The translations under genes and the position numbers were made by a program. This document shows, piece after piece, positions 44,520-56,558 of a stretch of DNA of 64,000 nt (the first letter of the stretch is position 1; each line of letters begins with the position of its first letter). Under the pieces are notes generated by a model. It was not told the DNA's origin. It saw only the letters and a list, made by a program, of their open reading frames with translations, and searched no databases. The stretch covers positions 18,972-82,971 of the forward strand of contig NCSJ02000193.1 in NCBI GenBank assembly GCA_002812745.2, read 5' to 3'. This DNA is from Scytalidium lignicola. Its lineage: Eukaryota; Ascomycota; Leotiomycetes.

Positions 44520-46413
44520 ATGTCAGCCCTTGACGTAGAAGCTCTTCTAGACTCTACTGCCAATGCTGGTCCAGCTGAGCAGAATGGAACTGATAGATCT
44601 AGAGAAAGTGATGACCGTCACAAGGTTGAACGAAACGGCCGAAAAGACCGAGAGAGAACTCGCGATGGAAGCAGAGACCGCGAAAGAGATCGAAAGCGCC
44701 GTGATCGAAGCAGAGATAAGCGAAGACCTGATATAGAGGAAGGAAGAGGGAGTGCAACACCAAGAAGCGACCATGGCAGCGCTCATGGAAGTCACAAGAG
44801 TAGGCGAAGAAGTAGAAGTCGAGATGATGATGATCATCGACACTCACGCCGCCACAGAGACACACCAGAGAGAGACGGAGACTATTATAGAGGCAGCCGA
44901 AGGCGTTCGCGCTCTAGATCTCCGAATAGGTACTACCGTCCCCGCGGCGAGCGCCGTGATCGTGATGACCTAGATAACAGAAGAGATGATCGCCGTGGCA
45001 GAAATGATAGGCCCGCGCGAAGCCGGAGTCCTAAGAGAGAAACTACACCACCGTTAACTGAGGATGAGCGCGATCGACGCACTGTGTTTGTTCAACAACT
45101 TGCTGCTCGTCTCAGAACTAAAGAACTTATAGCNTTTTTTTGAGAAGGTCGGTCCTGTCAAGGAAGCCCAGATCGTTAAAGATAGAGTGAGCGGCAGATC
45201 AAAAGGGTACGTAATACCTCTATCATGTTTTTTCAATTTACTAACATTGAATAGTGTTGGTTATGTTGAGTTTAAAAATGAAGAATCGGTTCCTGCTGCT
45301 ATTCAACTCACAGGACAGAAACTCCTAGGCATTCCAATTATTGCTCAACTAACAGAAGCCGAGAAGAACCGCCAAGTTCGCAATCCAGAGGGCTCTGGCT
45401 CCAATCCGAATCAAATCCCGTTCCATAGACTTTATGTGGGTAATATTCATTTCAGCATCACTGAAAGCGATTTACAGAATGTTTTCGAACCATTCGGTGA
45501 GCTTGAATTTGTGCAGCTCCAAAAGGAAGAGCAAGGACGCAGCCGTGGTTATGGATTTGTTCAGTAAGTTCTATCAACCTTGCCATCTTTGTACATGCTA
45601 ATCAATTTGCAGGTTCCGCGATCCAAACCAAGCACGAGAAGCATTAGAGAAGATGAATGGGTTTGATCTTGCCGGTCGCCCAATCCGAGTTGGTCTTGGT
45701 AACGATAAGTTTACCCCTGAGTCCACTGCCACCCTTCTGCAGAGATTCCAAGGTACGAGCCACCAACAACAATTCCAGGGTTCTGCATTTTCCGGGGCTG
45801 GTGGACGTGGTGCCTCAGGTGGTGGCAATACTTTTGATCGTGCTGGAGGTCGTGACAACGACAAAGGGGCTGGAGGTGCAAGTGCTTTAGATGATACCGA
45901 TGTTGGCGGTGTCAACTTCAACAACTATAGTCGAGACGCATTGATGAGGAAACTCGCCAGAACAGATGAACCAGCGACAGCTACTAATGGTCGCGATGAT
46001 CGGCGTGAGATTTTGAAACCTAAGACAGAAACGAAACCGCTTCCAGTAAATGTCAACATGGCGAGTAGATGCGTCGTTCTCAGAAACATGTTTGATCCTA
46101 CAGAGTAAGTAATTTCCGTTCTTTGATAGAATATGGCTAACAATAGACTTTCAGGGAAGAAGGTGAAAGCTGGATAAAGGAATTGGAGGATGACGTCCGC
46201 GCAGAAGCTGAAGAGAAATATGGCCACGTTGTTCACATTGCTCTAGATCCCAACTCTCAAGGCGACATTTACTTAAAATTCGACCGAGTCCAGGGAGGCG
46301 AGAATGCCATTAAAGGACTCAACGGCAGATACTTTGGTGGACGTATGATTAGTGCGCAGCCTGTTGTTGATGCAGTCTACAGCAGTTTGTTTTCACGCAC
46401 AAAGGCTATTTAG
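44520..46413 (+). CDS. SR-rich splicing factor, RBM39 / CAPER (S. pombe Rsd1) type
   Basis: Four exons: 44520-45206, 45255-45563, 45613-46104 and 46155-46413. The first 180 residues are an RS/RD/RE-rich domain (SRRRSRSRSPNRYYRPRGER). RRM1 begins RRTVFVQQLAARLRTKELI; RRM2 begins FHRLYVGNIHFSITESDLQN with SRGYGFVQFRDPNQA. A Gly-rich linker leads to a U2AF-homology motif RRM (CVVLRNMFDPTEEEGESWIK, DPNSQGDIYLKF, LNGRYFGGRMISAQ). This order matches RBM39-like splicing factors that bind U2AF/SF3b. The N at 45134 sits beside a T7 run and must be surplus: dropping it joins ELIAFFEKVGPVKEAQIV in frame. About 580 aa; nuclear. Confidence 0.9.
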
Positions 46414-49400
46414 ATCACTAATCACTGCTCCTCCCTGCTTGAACTTTAGGATCGATTCTGGTGGGTCAAGTAAATGATAGATTACATGGATCGCGTCCTA
46501 AAAGGTTTTCCAGATTTTTACTCGCATAGATCTCAGTCCTTCGATGGGAATGTCATCCCGGTAACATCGTCGCACCGTTCTCCGGAACTGGCCTTGCAGT
46601 GTTTTCATTTAGTTTTGGCAAGATCTCCTGGACTCAAGGAATTAAAAGCAAAGCAGAAAGCGACCGTCTAAGAATCCAGCTGATATCTACCTGCAGGGCC
46701 TTTTACAGAAGCACCAGCGTCCACTCCTTTCTAAAGTCTGCGATGTTTTCATCTGGCCTGCTGATTGCACATAGGGTATTTTTCTTTTACGTATAAAAAT
46801 TGCATTTGTTCGTCTCCGGCATCGGGTTAGTTTGTATCTCAAGTAGGGAAATGAAGAATTATGACCACAAATATTTTTAATATGAACTAGTTGTTGCTGA
46901 TTGATTATATGTGCCTTATCTCGTTCCATTAGATGGAGCAACTCTTCTCGATGCATGGCATATCCTATCAACAGGAATATTATACTCCAAGTAAGTCCCG
47001 GTCCGTTATAGAATGTTTCAACTGTTAACGACTGCACAAATGTTCTCCATCTTGGGCTTAATCCTGGCATATCCTGTGTTCCTCTTTATTCAACATATGT
47101 TAAAATATTTCTTCAACTATATCAGCGATAATACGCTTCTGTCAAACTATCTTATAGAACGTTACCCTCCCATAACATATTGGCCCTCCTTTGTCATACA
47201 ATCCACCAAGCAGTATTTCTACCCTGTCAACTTCTAATACTCATCTCCTGAGAAGGGTTTTAACACCCTTCTTAGTATTGTTACTATGAATTAATGCTAC
47301 CCTCAAAGTTAAAACAAGGGAGCTGTTTATCACAAGAAGACGGCCAACGAAGTTACCATCCTAGTAGTGGTTTGACCATTTTCGCAACCATGCAGTCGTT
47401 TCATCAACGATCTAACTGCTATTTCCTCCAAGAATAACCAGCCTCGGTATACTTGGCGATAATGGATCTTCCTAACGATGAATTCTTATTCATTGTCAAT
47501 AGCTTTCATGCATGGGTGAACATGGTCTCGCCTTAGCGAAAGGAAACAGGAGGGCTTCCAATGCCTTGCAATAGTAATCGGTAAGTACCAGCCGTCGGCT
47601 TGAGGCTTTTCAACCTAAAATTCACCCTCATCTATCACAAACCTTCCTGAACAATATGCTCTTAACACCGGTCTCCTCCTCACATACCCAAGCGACCGAG
47701 TAGCTACCTTCTTCACATTTACTTACGACATTACTTCGAGTATTACTATGCAGAATTATTTTGCTGGGACCCATTTGTCACTTTGTCTGGTTCAATCATT
47801 TGATCCCGGTATAAAGCTTTGATGCTACAAAGATAGCTCTAAAGACTTGCTCCAATTTAATCAAGACGACCTAATAGGATGAATACTTCATGTTAAAGCC
47901 ATGGAACACGTCCATCTATGGCTAATTGCCATGGTAATCAACTGCGGATTCAACATAGCTAGAATGTTTACTATATCTTTGTGGAAGAACAGGTATGGAA
48001 CTTTTCTCTGCTTTCGGTCTCTTTGATTGTGCCTCTTTGAACGTTGATTACTTTTCCTATATCTCTTTGACGGTGTTAATATGCGCATACACATAGACCC
48101 CTAGGTTTGACTTCTTCATAGTCAACAAAGGTACAACAAAGGTACAGTCCTAATGAAGAAAAAATGACTGTGATTAAATGCAAAAGCAGATTGCTGGCTC
48201 AAACTTCTTAGCTTTTCTTCATTCGTATCTCCAGTTACAGACTTTCTTCGTCTCTTTTATGTCATTCTAAACTGTCAGAAGCTCCACAATTGTTGGGATG
48301 ACAAATTCTTCCACCTTCTATATTTCTGACACTATCTTTTTCTACAGCTCAAGACGTTTAAATTCCTTTTTGGTTCTTAGAATGTGATCACATAGGTGGT
48401 TCCAAGTTGAGTGTTTCTTTTTACCTTCTTATTTCAGACACTTCACTTCTGGAAGGTCATCTGTTTTTTCTTTCTCTCATAAACTAGGGGGTTCACTACA
48501 TCACTTGTTATTCATGCTCTCCAGTTCGACGAGTCTAGTTTCAACTCCTGGATCTATTTACTGCCATATCTTGTCACTGCTGAGTGTCTCATGAGCTGCT
48601 GCTAACTTTGTCGTGCATAGGAGCTCCTCTGTTTACGGATGTCTTCTCTGTAACAGTTATCTCCACTATTCTAAGTTTTCCAGCCTACCTCTTCCCTGTT
48701 AGTTTCTTTCCTGTCACTTACTTTATACTGGGCATATTCATTACATATAATTCCTTTACATGGATTTATCAGTCAGTGTTTGAATATGCTCTTATTTCAA
48801 GTAGCTATGTTCTTTGCTATCATGGAAAAAACTAATTAGGATTGGAAATGCACTGTTTCCTTTGGATATCAGCTATTAGGAAAGGGGTTCTCGGTCCGAC
48901 ATTTATCCGTCCTCACTCCCAGATATCACTAACATAAACTTCCAAGGTCCTGGACGATATTTCCATGCAACTATAAGGCATAATTCTTAAGAAGAATGAA
49001 ATGAAATAGAGTCTTTCATCAAAGATGGGGTTAATTATTTCATGATTACTAGGTTTTAACATATGCAAGTCATTAGAAGTCGGTTGAAATATTCCATTTG
49101 TCAACAGCATAACAGAGAACAGCAGTAAGGCATTATAGCGTTCCTTCTTCAAGCTCTCGCCTAATTTAGTGATGAACATCTATTCACGCTTGGGGATTTT
49201 GAACTAGAAATATCTCACAGCTCCATCATCTTGCTGATCATCTTCTTCACATTATCATCAAGGCTTTGGATCAAACATTCGCCACCATCACAATTAACAC
49301 AAACACTCTTCTGTTCCCATATCACTTGTGGTTTTGGTTAGGCATCACTGATATACATATGGTAGAGGTTTTGTCAGTTTGACAAGTTGCAAAGCTCGGT

Positions 49401-49448
49401 TAGATCTGTCACTTTGGTCAATCTGCAAGCCTTCTGGCATCGGAATAC
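46414..49448. other. 3-kb gene-poor AT-rich region
   Basis: Only short open frames occur on either strand, none with a domain, splice support or codon use like the neighbours. Long T-rich stretches (for example 48180-48500) are present. No terminal inverted repeats, transposase fragments or tRNA arms were recognised. It could be degenerate repeat DNA or untranslated RNA sequence. Confidence 0.4.
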
Positions 49449-51507
49449 GTGATGTCTTCATATGGTTCGCAATCAGAACCCCACAAGCCAAACATTCGAA
49501 GCGAGCCTAGGTCTTACGGAAAGAAAGCAAGCTCTGGGCCTCCCTTTCAGGACTCACCTTCTATGAACAGGGGCCTCAGAAGACAATTTGATAATATGAA
49601 CATCAATACTCAAGATCGTAAATATACCAACAATATAAACACGGGGATTACTAGTTCTACAGAAAGGACAAAGCCATCAGAGGAAGCATCAGAAAATCAA
49701 CAACGTCAGCTCCCGATCAAAGTTAGTACTGTGACCAAGTCCTCGATTCATTAGCTCACTATTGAATAGGCTTCTATTAACCAAATTGCGGCCCACTTTC
49801 AAAAGAGATTAGCTGAGCTTCAGCAAACAGTATCACATAGCCAAGGAATCCAGAGTGTTGCCCAGGAGACAATTAAAACCCAAGTCCGAATTATTGGATA
49901 TGAGCTAGGCCAGAGCCTACAACAACTACAGGTCGATGCAGTTCAAACAATCTCTGAAAATGAACGGCTACAAAACGAGATCAATGACCTTCAAAAGAAA
50001 CTGAAGGAGGTTTTAATTCAGGAAGATAATGTCTCTCAGACTCATCGTACTTTTCAGGCTATACCACATGAGGACGCGAAGGACCACAATACAAATAGTC
50101 TCATGAGGATTTTACCACAAACCTGGGGGCATGTAGGAAAGGAAGTACAAACTCATATTACCAGACATGAGTCTCACGTGAAAAGTGGAAATTTTTTCGA
50201 GACACCATCAAAGCTATCTCCCAGAGGCTCTGACCCGTTTCACTCACCTACGCTTTCCAATCTCCATGAAGGACACACTGGAATCTATAATCTGCCGGGA
50301 AATCTGAGCCAGTTGCTATATCCAGCATCTGGAGGTCATCCTCAAGAGGGTAGCCAAGTATATAATTCCTCAGTCTCATCAAACTATGCCGGCTCCCTCC
50401 CAAATTCAGCTATTACCTCATCTCAGACGAGACCTTCGGGGGTCCGGCGAACAAGTGGTCACCGCTCCCGTCGCAGCCAAGTTTATCCCAACTTGCCGAC
50501 TGGTACAGCAATTTTGGAGGACAACCCTGAAACAGTCATAAGGAGTAAACGGTCTGGTATCTATCAGCCCCTGGCGACATCTACTGAAGCCGGTGGTTCT
50601 CCGCCGCGCTCTATGGCTGTGGTGGTACACAGCAATGTCGATACTCAATTTAATAAATTGCAGATGCTCTTTTCACGGTTGTTTTCCGTTTCTGAAGGCT
50701 GGGTAAAGACATATGCACATCTCCCGTGCATACAGGGGGACTTCAATATTTCTCAGTCAACAGACCTTTTGTGGGGTTACATGGGCAAAGTGCTCTATCC
50801 AGACGAATTATATGATTCTCGATCACATGCTATTGCACTACTAGGAGATCCAAGTACCCGGTCCTGGTATATCATGCGTATACTTCTTACGTATTGTTTT
50901 GAAAATATGCTCACTATTGAGACATTTTATGGCTTCAGCGAAGAAACTGATGAGGAACTAGATACTGTGGAGTTCAAAAACCACGTATCAGGTACGTAAA
51001 ACCCCCGTGAGAGTTAAAATTTATTGATATATTAACTGAAAAATAATAGCCCACACGAGGACGCCCAGTCAGGATGTAATTGACAGGCAAAGCAAACTGA
51101 TACAACGAATTACAAGCTCCTCGACCTACAGCACGTTCCGTGCTGACCAACTCAGCCACCACTCAAAACGTTTACGAGATCTACTTGGCACTCTTCTCAA
51201 TGTAGGTGCTAACCGTGGACAAGCTGGAAAAGATCTCGGTGCAATTGTGGTATTGGCGTGGGACCTCGCAGTTGAGATGTACACTTCTCAATTTGCATTT
51301 CAAATTTACTTTCCCGCAACCACGTCGATATTCATGGCTAGCAATATGGTAGCCAAAAACTCAACAATCACCGACCCCTACCAACTACAGCTGAAGCAAA
51401 CAGAGCTAAAGCTTGTTATCACGCCGGTTATCTCTGTTCGCGATTGTAGTGCTTCGAGTGTCAAGGCCAAAAACCTTCACTATTCACATGTTCTTATCAA
51501 AGGCTGA
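49449..51507 (+). CDS. Hypothetical coiled-coil protein
   Basis: Three exons: 49449-49721, 49770-50991 and 51050-51507. The 48-nt first intron (GTTAGT...ATAG) joins RQLPIK to ASINQIAAHFQKRL; the second (GTACGT...ATAG) splits an Ala codon to give NHVSAHTRTPSQDVID. About 650 aa. The N-terminus is polar and disordered. A coiled coil spans roughly residues 92-175 (QKRLAELQQTVSHSQ, ENERLQNEINDLQKKLKEVL). A Ser/Pro-rich linker follows, then a structured C-terminal part from about 330 (FNKLQMLFSRLFSVSEGWVK, STRSWYIMRILLTYCFENML). I do not recognise the family. It is the only convincing gene in a large AT-rich stretch, so it may be accessory. Confidence 0.65.
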
Positions 51508-52665
51508 CCTAACCGGAAGGTATATACTGCTGGAGAAACTTCCAGCTAGGATGCTATCATTTCTGTTTCTAGATGGCTTTCGATGGCAGTTTGATAAGTT
51601 GCCTCCTTATATATCATTGATAATATTTGAAGGTGGCTCTATATACCAATCCAGGACAAAGGATAGACCACATTCAATTTCCATCGCAGCACCTCGCTTC
51701 TCCGATACACAAGGATATCGTTGCTAAAAGAACATTTCAGACCTTCTCCCAGGATTTCATATGAATCAGGATTTCAGGATTTCGTCTTTCAACTGAAACA
51801 TTCGCAGTATTATTAGGAAGGGTATTTTTTTTACCGAGCGTTGCTGATGTGTCTCGTATGCTCAGAAATCTTTAGATCATTGATTTGAGAACCTGACTCA
51901 ATTCTGGCTCAGGGACCAAAGGATTTCTATAACTCAAACAGGAACGGCTCTACATAATATTTTTAGGTTTGTAATCGAAACATCTTCCGTACTTAGCCCT
52001 TTACTGAGCTCAGTCTGGATAGCAAAGATGAGGTAGAATTCGATAAATAAACTAGAAGTTGCTTAGCACTTCTATAAATGTACTCTAGTCGTCCACTATC
52101 GCAAAATAGATTTCTTTACAACTCGTCACTCTCTCTATACTATTGTGCTAGTGAATAAATGATAAATCTTAATTACCTGTTCAGGTTTCCCAAAAGTCTA
52201 CTGTACGAAAGTTTCTGATAAGATCATCCTAATTCAGCAGGTCTCCTCATAAAATGAATGTTCTAAACACACGAGCAACATATTTTTTACCTAAATTTGT
52301 AGATTTAGATCTGATTATAAACTCACAGTGATTGGCTTATAGGTAAATGCTATTGTTTAAATATTATATTGATAGAAAGGTAATTGAGAGTTCTATACTA
52401 ATAGCAAGACTGCTTTCAAATGAGCACTTTTCCTTTCTAAAATATAAAGCCAATTTAGAATATCTCTATACCAACGCCGCTTGTGATATTTCCCCTAACC
52501 CTCAGATCTCAAAGCCATGCTTGAACGCCCATGAATTTGACCCGTAGGTTTCGAAGCAACCAATAAGAAAAAAAATATAATACAAAGAAAAAGTATGTAG
52601 AAACAATCAAAAGTGAGGAGTAAGCCTCTAGTTCTCAAGCATGGCTACACAGATGTGCGAAGACT
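51508..52665. other. Convergent AT-rich intergenic region
   Basis: About 1.16 kb between two convergent genes. Frames such as 51413-51727 overlap the previous gene's end and lack support. No feature recognised. Confidence 0.35.
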
Positions 52666-53760
52666 TTAATGTGTCCTCTGCCTGTCTAGGCGTCGATTAA
52701 CACTGCCCAAGCAGGCTTTGAGTAGGCCCTCGCCGGTCAATCCCACACCACCTTCAGAGACACCATTCCCACCAGTCCAAGTAACTGTATCGACCATATC
52801 CCTGATACCGCCGTCCACGTGGTTGCTGAGCTCATCATCAAGCTCCATCAGCGCCTCGCGAGCGCCTTCTTCGTTCCCGACCTGGAAGAACTGCACGCCG
52901 ACCTGAAAGGGAGGAGCATCAAGTCTATCGAGTTTCTTGGCAGCAGAAATGAGGACGCTCTCAACATCATCAGAAGGAACGCCATCTGTAAGCACGATGA
53001 GATTGAGTGGCTTCACCTCCCTGCCTGCTGCCATCTCCCGCTCAAATTTAGCCAGGTAGGGTGACAAGATATTGTGCACACGTATCCCAGTCGGTGTACC
53101 TCCGCCGGGTCTGACGCGCTCGAAGATCTCTGTAACTGTCGCAGCACGCCTGATGCCTCGGTATCCACCTGGGGCAATACCGTCAGCTGGAACACCTGGA
53201 TCACTGGATTTGTGGTTCAGGAAGTAGATATCTGTTCCATCTGCGTCAAAGGAAGTGACGATTGGTGCAATCGTAGCGAGGGCTTGAGAGACTTCCCGCC
53301 ATGAACGGCCAGCCATAGAGCCACTATCATCAATAAGGAGAGTGGTGTCAAAGGTACTGAGGAAGGAGTATGGAGATTCGGAATTTGCGAATACTGTTTC
53401 ATAGTTTGGTACTGGACTACCTGCTAGCTCTGACGTCTGTGGACTGATGGTCGGTCCTGAGGTCGTGGTTGGAGATGGAGTGTACGCTGGCGGTGGTTCG
53501 TTCGAAGGAACAGTGAATGCGTTCATGCCTGGACGATCTGGTCGCCGAGTTGGTGGTGATGGGTTGGTTAGAGGGCTGACACTTCTCCTCGATGCCATGG
53601 AATCTGGGGTAGGTGTGGGTGCGGCACCTATGAGATCTCGAGGACCTCGGGGGCGCGGCGTTTGTCGTGATCGTGGCTCCGAGTCAGTCTCAGTAGAACT
53701 AATGGATCTCTGGGAAACGTTGCTCTTTCTACGAGCGAGTTTACGGATAGATCCTAACAT
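52666..53760 (-). CDS. von Willebrand factor type A domain protein with PPxY motif
   Basis: Single-exon frame; I take the start at 53760 (MLGSIRKLARRKSN), giving 364 aa, although the frame is open to an ATG at 53838 (26 more residues). The N-terminus is basic and Ser/Pro-rich and contains NEPPPAYTPS, a PPxY WW-domain ligand. The vWA domain starts near residue 135 with TTLLIDDSGSMAGRSW, a complete MIDAS D-x-S-x-S motif, followed by a Thr in GGGTPTGIRV and the Asp in LNLIVLTDGVPSDDVES. An intact MIDAS implies metal-dependent ligand binding. Similar fungal proteins are cytosolic and poorly studied; adaptor or ubiquitin-pathway roles are suggested only by the PPxY. Confidence 0.85.
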   Translation of the reverse strand: MLGSIRKLARRKSNVSQRSISSTETDSEPRSRQTPRPRGPRDLIGAAPTPTPDSMASRRSVSPLTNPSPPTRRPDRPGMNAFTVPSNEPPPAYTPSPTTTSGPTISPQTSELAGSPVPNYETVFANSESPYSFLSTFDTTLLIDDSGSMAGRSWREVSQALATIAPIVTSFDADGTDIYFLNHKSSDPGVPADGIAPGGYRGIRRAATVTEIFERVRPGGGTPTGIRVHNILSPYLAKFEREMAAGREVKPLNLIVLTDGVPSDDVESVLISAAKKLDRLDAPPFQVGVQFFQVGNEEGAREALMELDDELSNHVDGGIRDMVDTVTWTGGNGVSEGGVGLTGEGLLKACLGSVNRRLDRQRTH

Positions 53761-56558
53761 TGTGGTTCTGTTGGGAGGGTTGTTGTGAATTGTAGAGTGA
53801 GACCACACGACAGTGGTGTTCATGGGGAAATGGGACATTTTATGCGAAGTTTGCTTTGTTTAGCGAATATATCAAGTGAAGATGCGGTAATATGATTGAT
53901 TTATGACAAACTTGCTTAATATGGAGCGAACGTAATCCAGATGAACAAAGACAACCGCTATATATACATCATCATTTCTTTCAATTAAAAGCTGTGACAC
54001 AATAGTTTGTCAAGGCAGACATCAAGACTTTTTGAATCCATGGCTATGCATCCTATGGTATTGCCTCTTTACAAAAAATGATACAGTCATGTTACGAGTA
54101 GAGCAATGCCAATATCGGTCAGGAGTTGAGAACGCGGCACCGCGGCTAACGGTTTGGACTGATGATGAGGGGCGAGGCAGGCGTGTCAGGGGTCCACAAG
54201 GCTATGGACAGCCCCCCAGCCTTTGTGGCTTTGCAACGGTCTAAACCACGTGCGGTTAGCGCAAGGCTGTGCAATTCTGCCTTGTAAAGTCAGCCCAGTT
54301 TCAGGCCCGAAACAACAACAAGGCAGTCCCAAACTCCTTTTCTAAGCGCATATATTGCATCTACTGCTAGGGACCTCACATTTAAGCTTTAGATCTACTG
54401 CAACTCTATACCTGCATCTGGTTGATCCGAGCGCACAAGGCATCCACGAGAGAGTGTGGATGCGGGGAAAGGTACCATTTCCGAGCTAAGCACGAGAGCG
54501 ACGATGACGATGACGATGACGATGGCCATGGAGAGGACGGCCATGCTAAATGTGCCGATCACCTCTGAATTCACAATTTGGAAGTATTATTAAAGAATTT
54601 CTGGCTTTATTAACATCTCTGTATCTGGTAATCATCTGCGGTTCATCCCAATGAGTTTGGCATTAGGAAAAAAACAAGTGGAAATATTTTATCTAATAGC
54701 AGCTTATATCTGGCGTATTCTATTTCCATTCTTGCAAAGTCTCCAGCTATTCGAATATAATGATAGACATGATGTATCACTATCACCGGCCCTAATTGTT
54801 AACTTCGCTCTTATATATTTAGTTGAGTGGTTAAGAGTCCCGTAGCCCGATTGTTTTGATAATCATTAATATTTAAGTTGGCCTGTAAGATTATTGCTCT
54901 TTATCACTGCATCGCAAGGCTGTTTTGTACCTCTAGGATTGCAATATTGATTTTCGTGGGTTGAGTTGTGGCCATGCAGTCTAGCTCACCGAGTTTGCAA
55001 CCTTCGAACGATATTTTCTGATAGCTGAGTCTTAGATTATCAATTCCCTCTTGACGGTGGGTGTGCTGGCTGTATCAGCCATCCAACTGCGCCTAGCCAA
55101 GCTGCTGAAATTTCAGCCTCGCCCTTCTACCGGATGGATAGATCTCTTAGCCTTTCGGATTTTAGAATTGACAGAGAACATATTTTGTACTCCTGCGATG
55201 TCAGTATGGCGGTTAATATGCCCAATTTTCGAATGGGGCTCTTCTTGTAAGGCAACAGGGGTTATTTACTCCTAGTTGAGGCTCTTGATCTTGGGCGTAG
55301 GGGCTTGGAACTCATAGGCACAAACCTTAAAACCAAATAACTCAGGAAGCCCGAACTCGGCTGGACCAGCAGAAATGCGTATGCTAGGATGGTTATTCCC
55401 GTCTTTAACCGCTTATCTTATTTCTACCCTTTACGTTACTCGTAGGGGATCTTGTAGATTGTTACAAGAAATTTAAGATCTGAGTAATAAATCAGTCTTG
55501 CACGAAGAGTTGCGCTAGGTAAAAAAAAAAAAGGCTATCAGTCTGATCAGAACAGAACAGATGGACTGAGGTATGTCAATCCCGACTCCCTCCCGGAGCT
55601 CAAATCACCAAATTGAATAAAAGTAAGCCATCAAACTGCTCTACCCTATCTCTAATGCTTAATATATGCTAAGGAAAAAAGATGTCAGGAGTTAGCCCAA
55701 GAGCAGAAAGAGAGTATATGGATCCATGATCGAAAAATTATGCTAAATACAATGTTATTCACCCTGTATTCACTAGAGGTCTTGTTATACTTTCCTGGCC
55801 AGTGTATTATATAGAAGATTGCATGGGTTCTATCAAGGTCGGTATTTTATTATGATCAAAATTTCATAATAAACACTGTGAAGTTTTGGTGAAACGCTGA
55901 AATATTCGATATACTCATTGCTAATCTAGCCACATAAAAGAAGAGAGCATGGCATATTTTGAAACATTTTGAAAATATGAACAGAAACAAAAGACTATTC
56001 TAACAAACTTCCCAATCAGTTGCCTAAGAAGATAAAAGATTTTTTGGTCAGTTTTTAGTCATAGAAGACGCAGATACCTACATATTTATTTCTCTATAGT
56101 AGGATAAAGATATATAATAATTTGGGAGTTTAGTTAAAATATCTTGTGATGTTGAGAGTTTGCAATAAGTTCGAGTTTCTAGGTTGACGTCATGTGACAG
56201 TGAGTGATTATTACATAAGCTGTCCAACGTCGGTCTTCCGAATCGGGCTGGGGAGGCAGTGACGTCCCCTCTCTCCAGCAGACTGGAGATGTTCAAGATT
56301 CACGAAATCATTTAATCTGCTCCGTTAATCCTCTATTTCTACGGTACGGCGCGCAGGAGGATTATCATTGCCCGGTATTCCCACCTGTTTCGTCGCCACT
56401 ACAAAGCATTGTTCTCGAATTCTCGCGCGACAAACGCCAAATTTGTATTAGATGGACGTAATCTGCTGCGCTCATCGATAGCCTAGGAGGGAAGCGCGCA
56501 GGTCAGGTTCAAGGATAATTCTAAAATCCTCTCAGTCCCTCTGCGCGAACTTGCGAAT
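53761..56558. other. 2.8-kb gene-poor region between vWA gene and SPT20
   Basis: AT-rich, with a GC-richer island at about 54120-54560. CACGTG occurs at 54247-54252. Short frames (54651-54845, 55051-55275) are unsupported. The right end is the SPT20 promoter. Confidence 0.4.
54440..54544. other. Cluster of three hairpins with a (GACGAT)4 repeat
   Basis: GCATCCAC (54440-54447) pairs with GTGGATGC (54456-54463); GGAAA (54466-54470) pairs with TTTCC (54478-54482); ATGGCC (54522-54527) pairs with GGCCAT (54539-54544). GACGAT is repeated four times at 54500-54523. The spacing could fit a structured RNA or a binding region; no known RNA family is recognised. Confidence 0.35.

Noticed and set aside
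51413..51727. Continuation of the coiled-coil gene in another frame
   Set aside because: Would need an unseen intron; the exon 3 frame ends cleanly at 51507.
54651..55275. Two short plus-strand frames in the SPT20 upstream desert
   Set aside because: Unrelated low-information peptides without start context or splice support.
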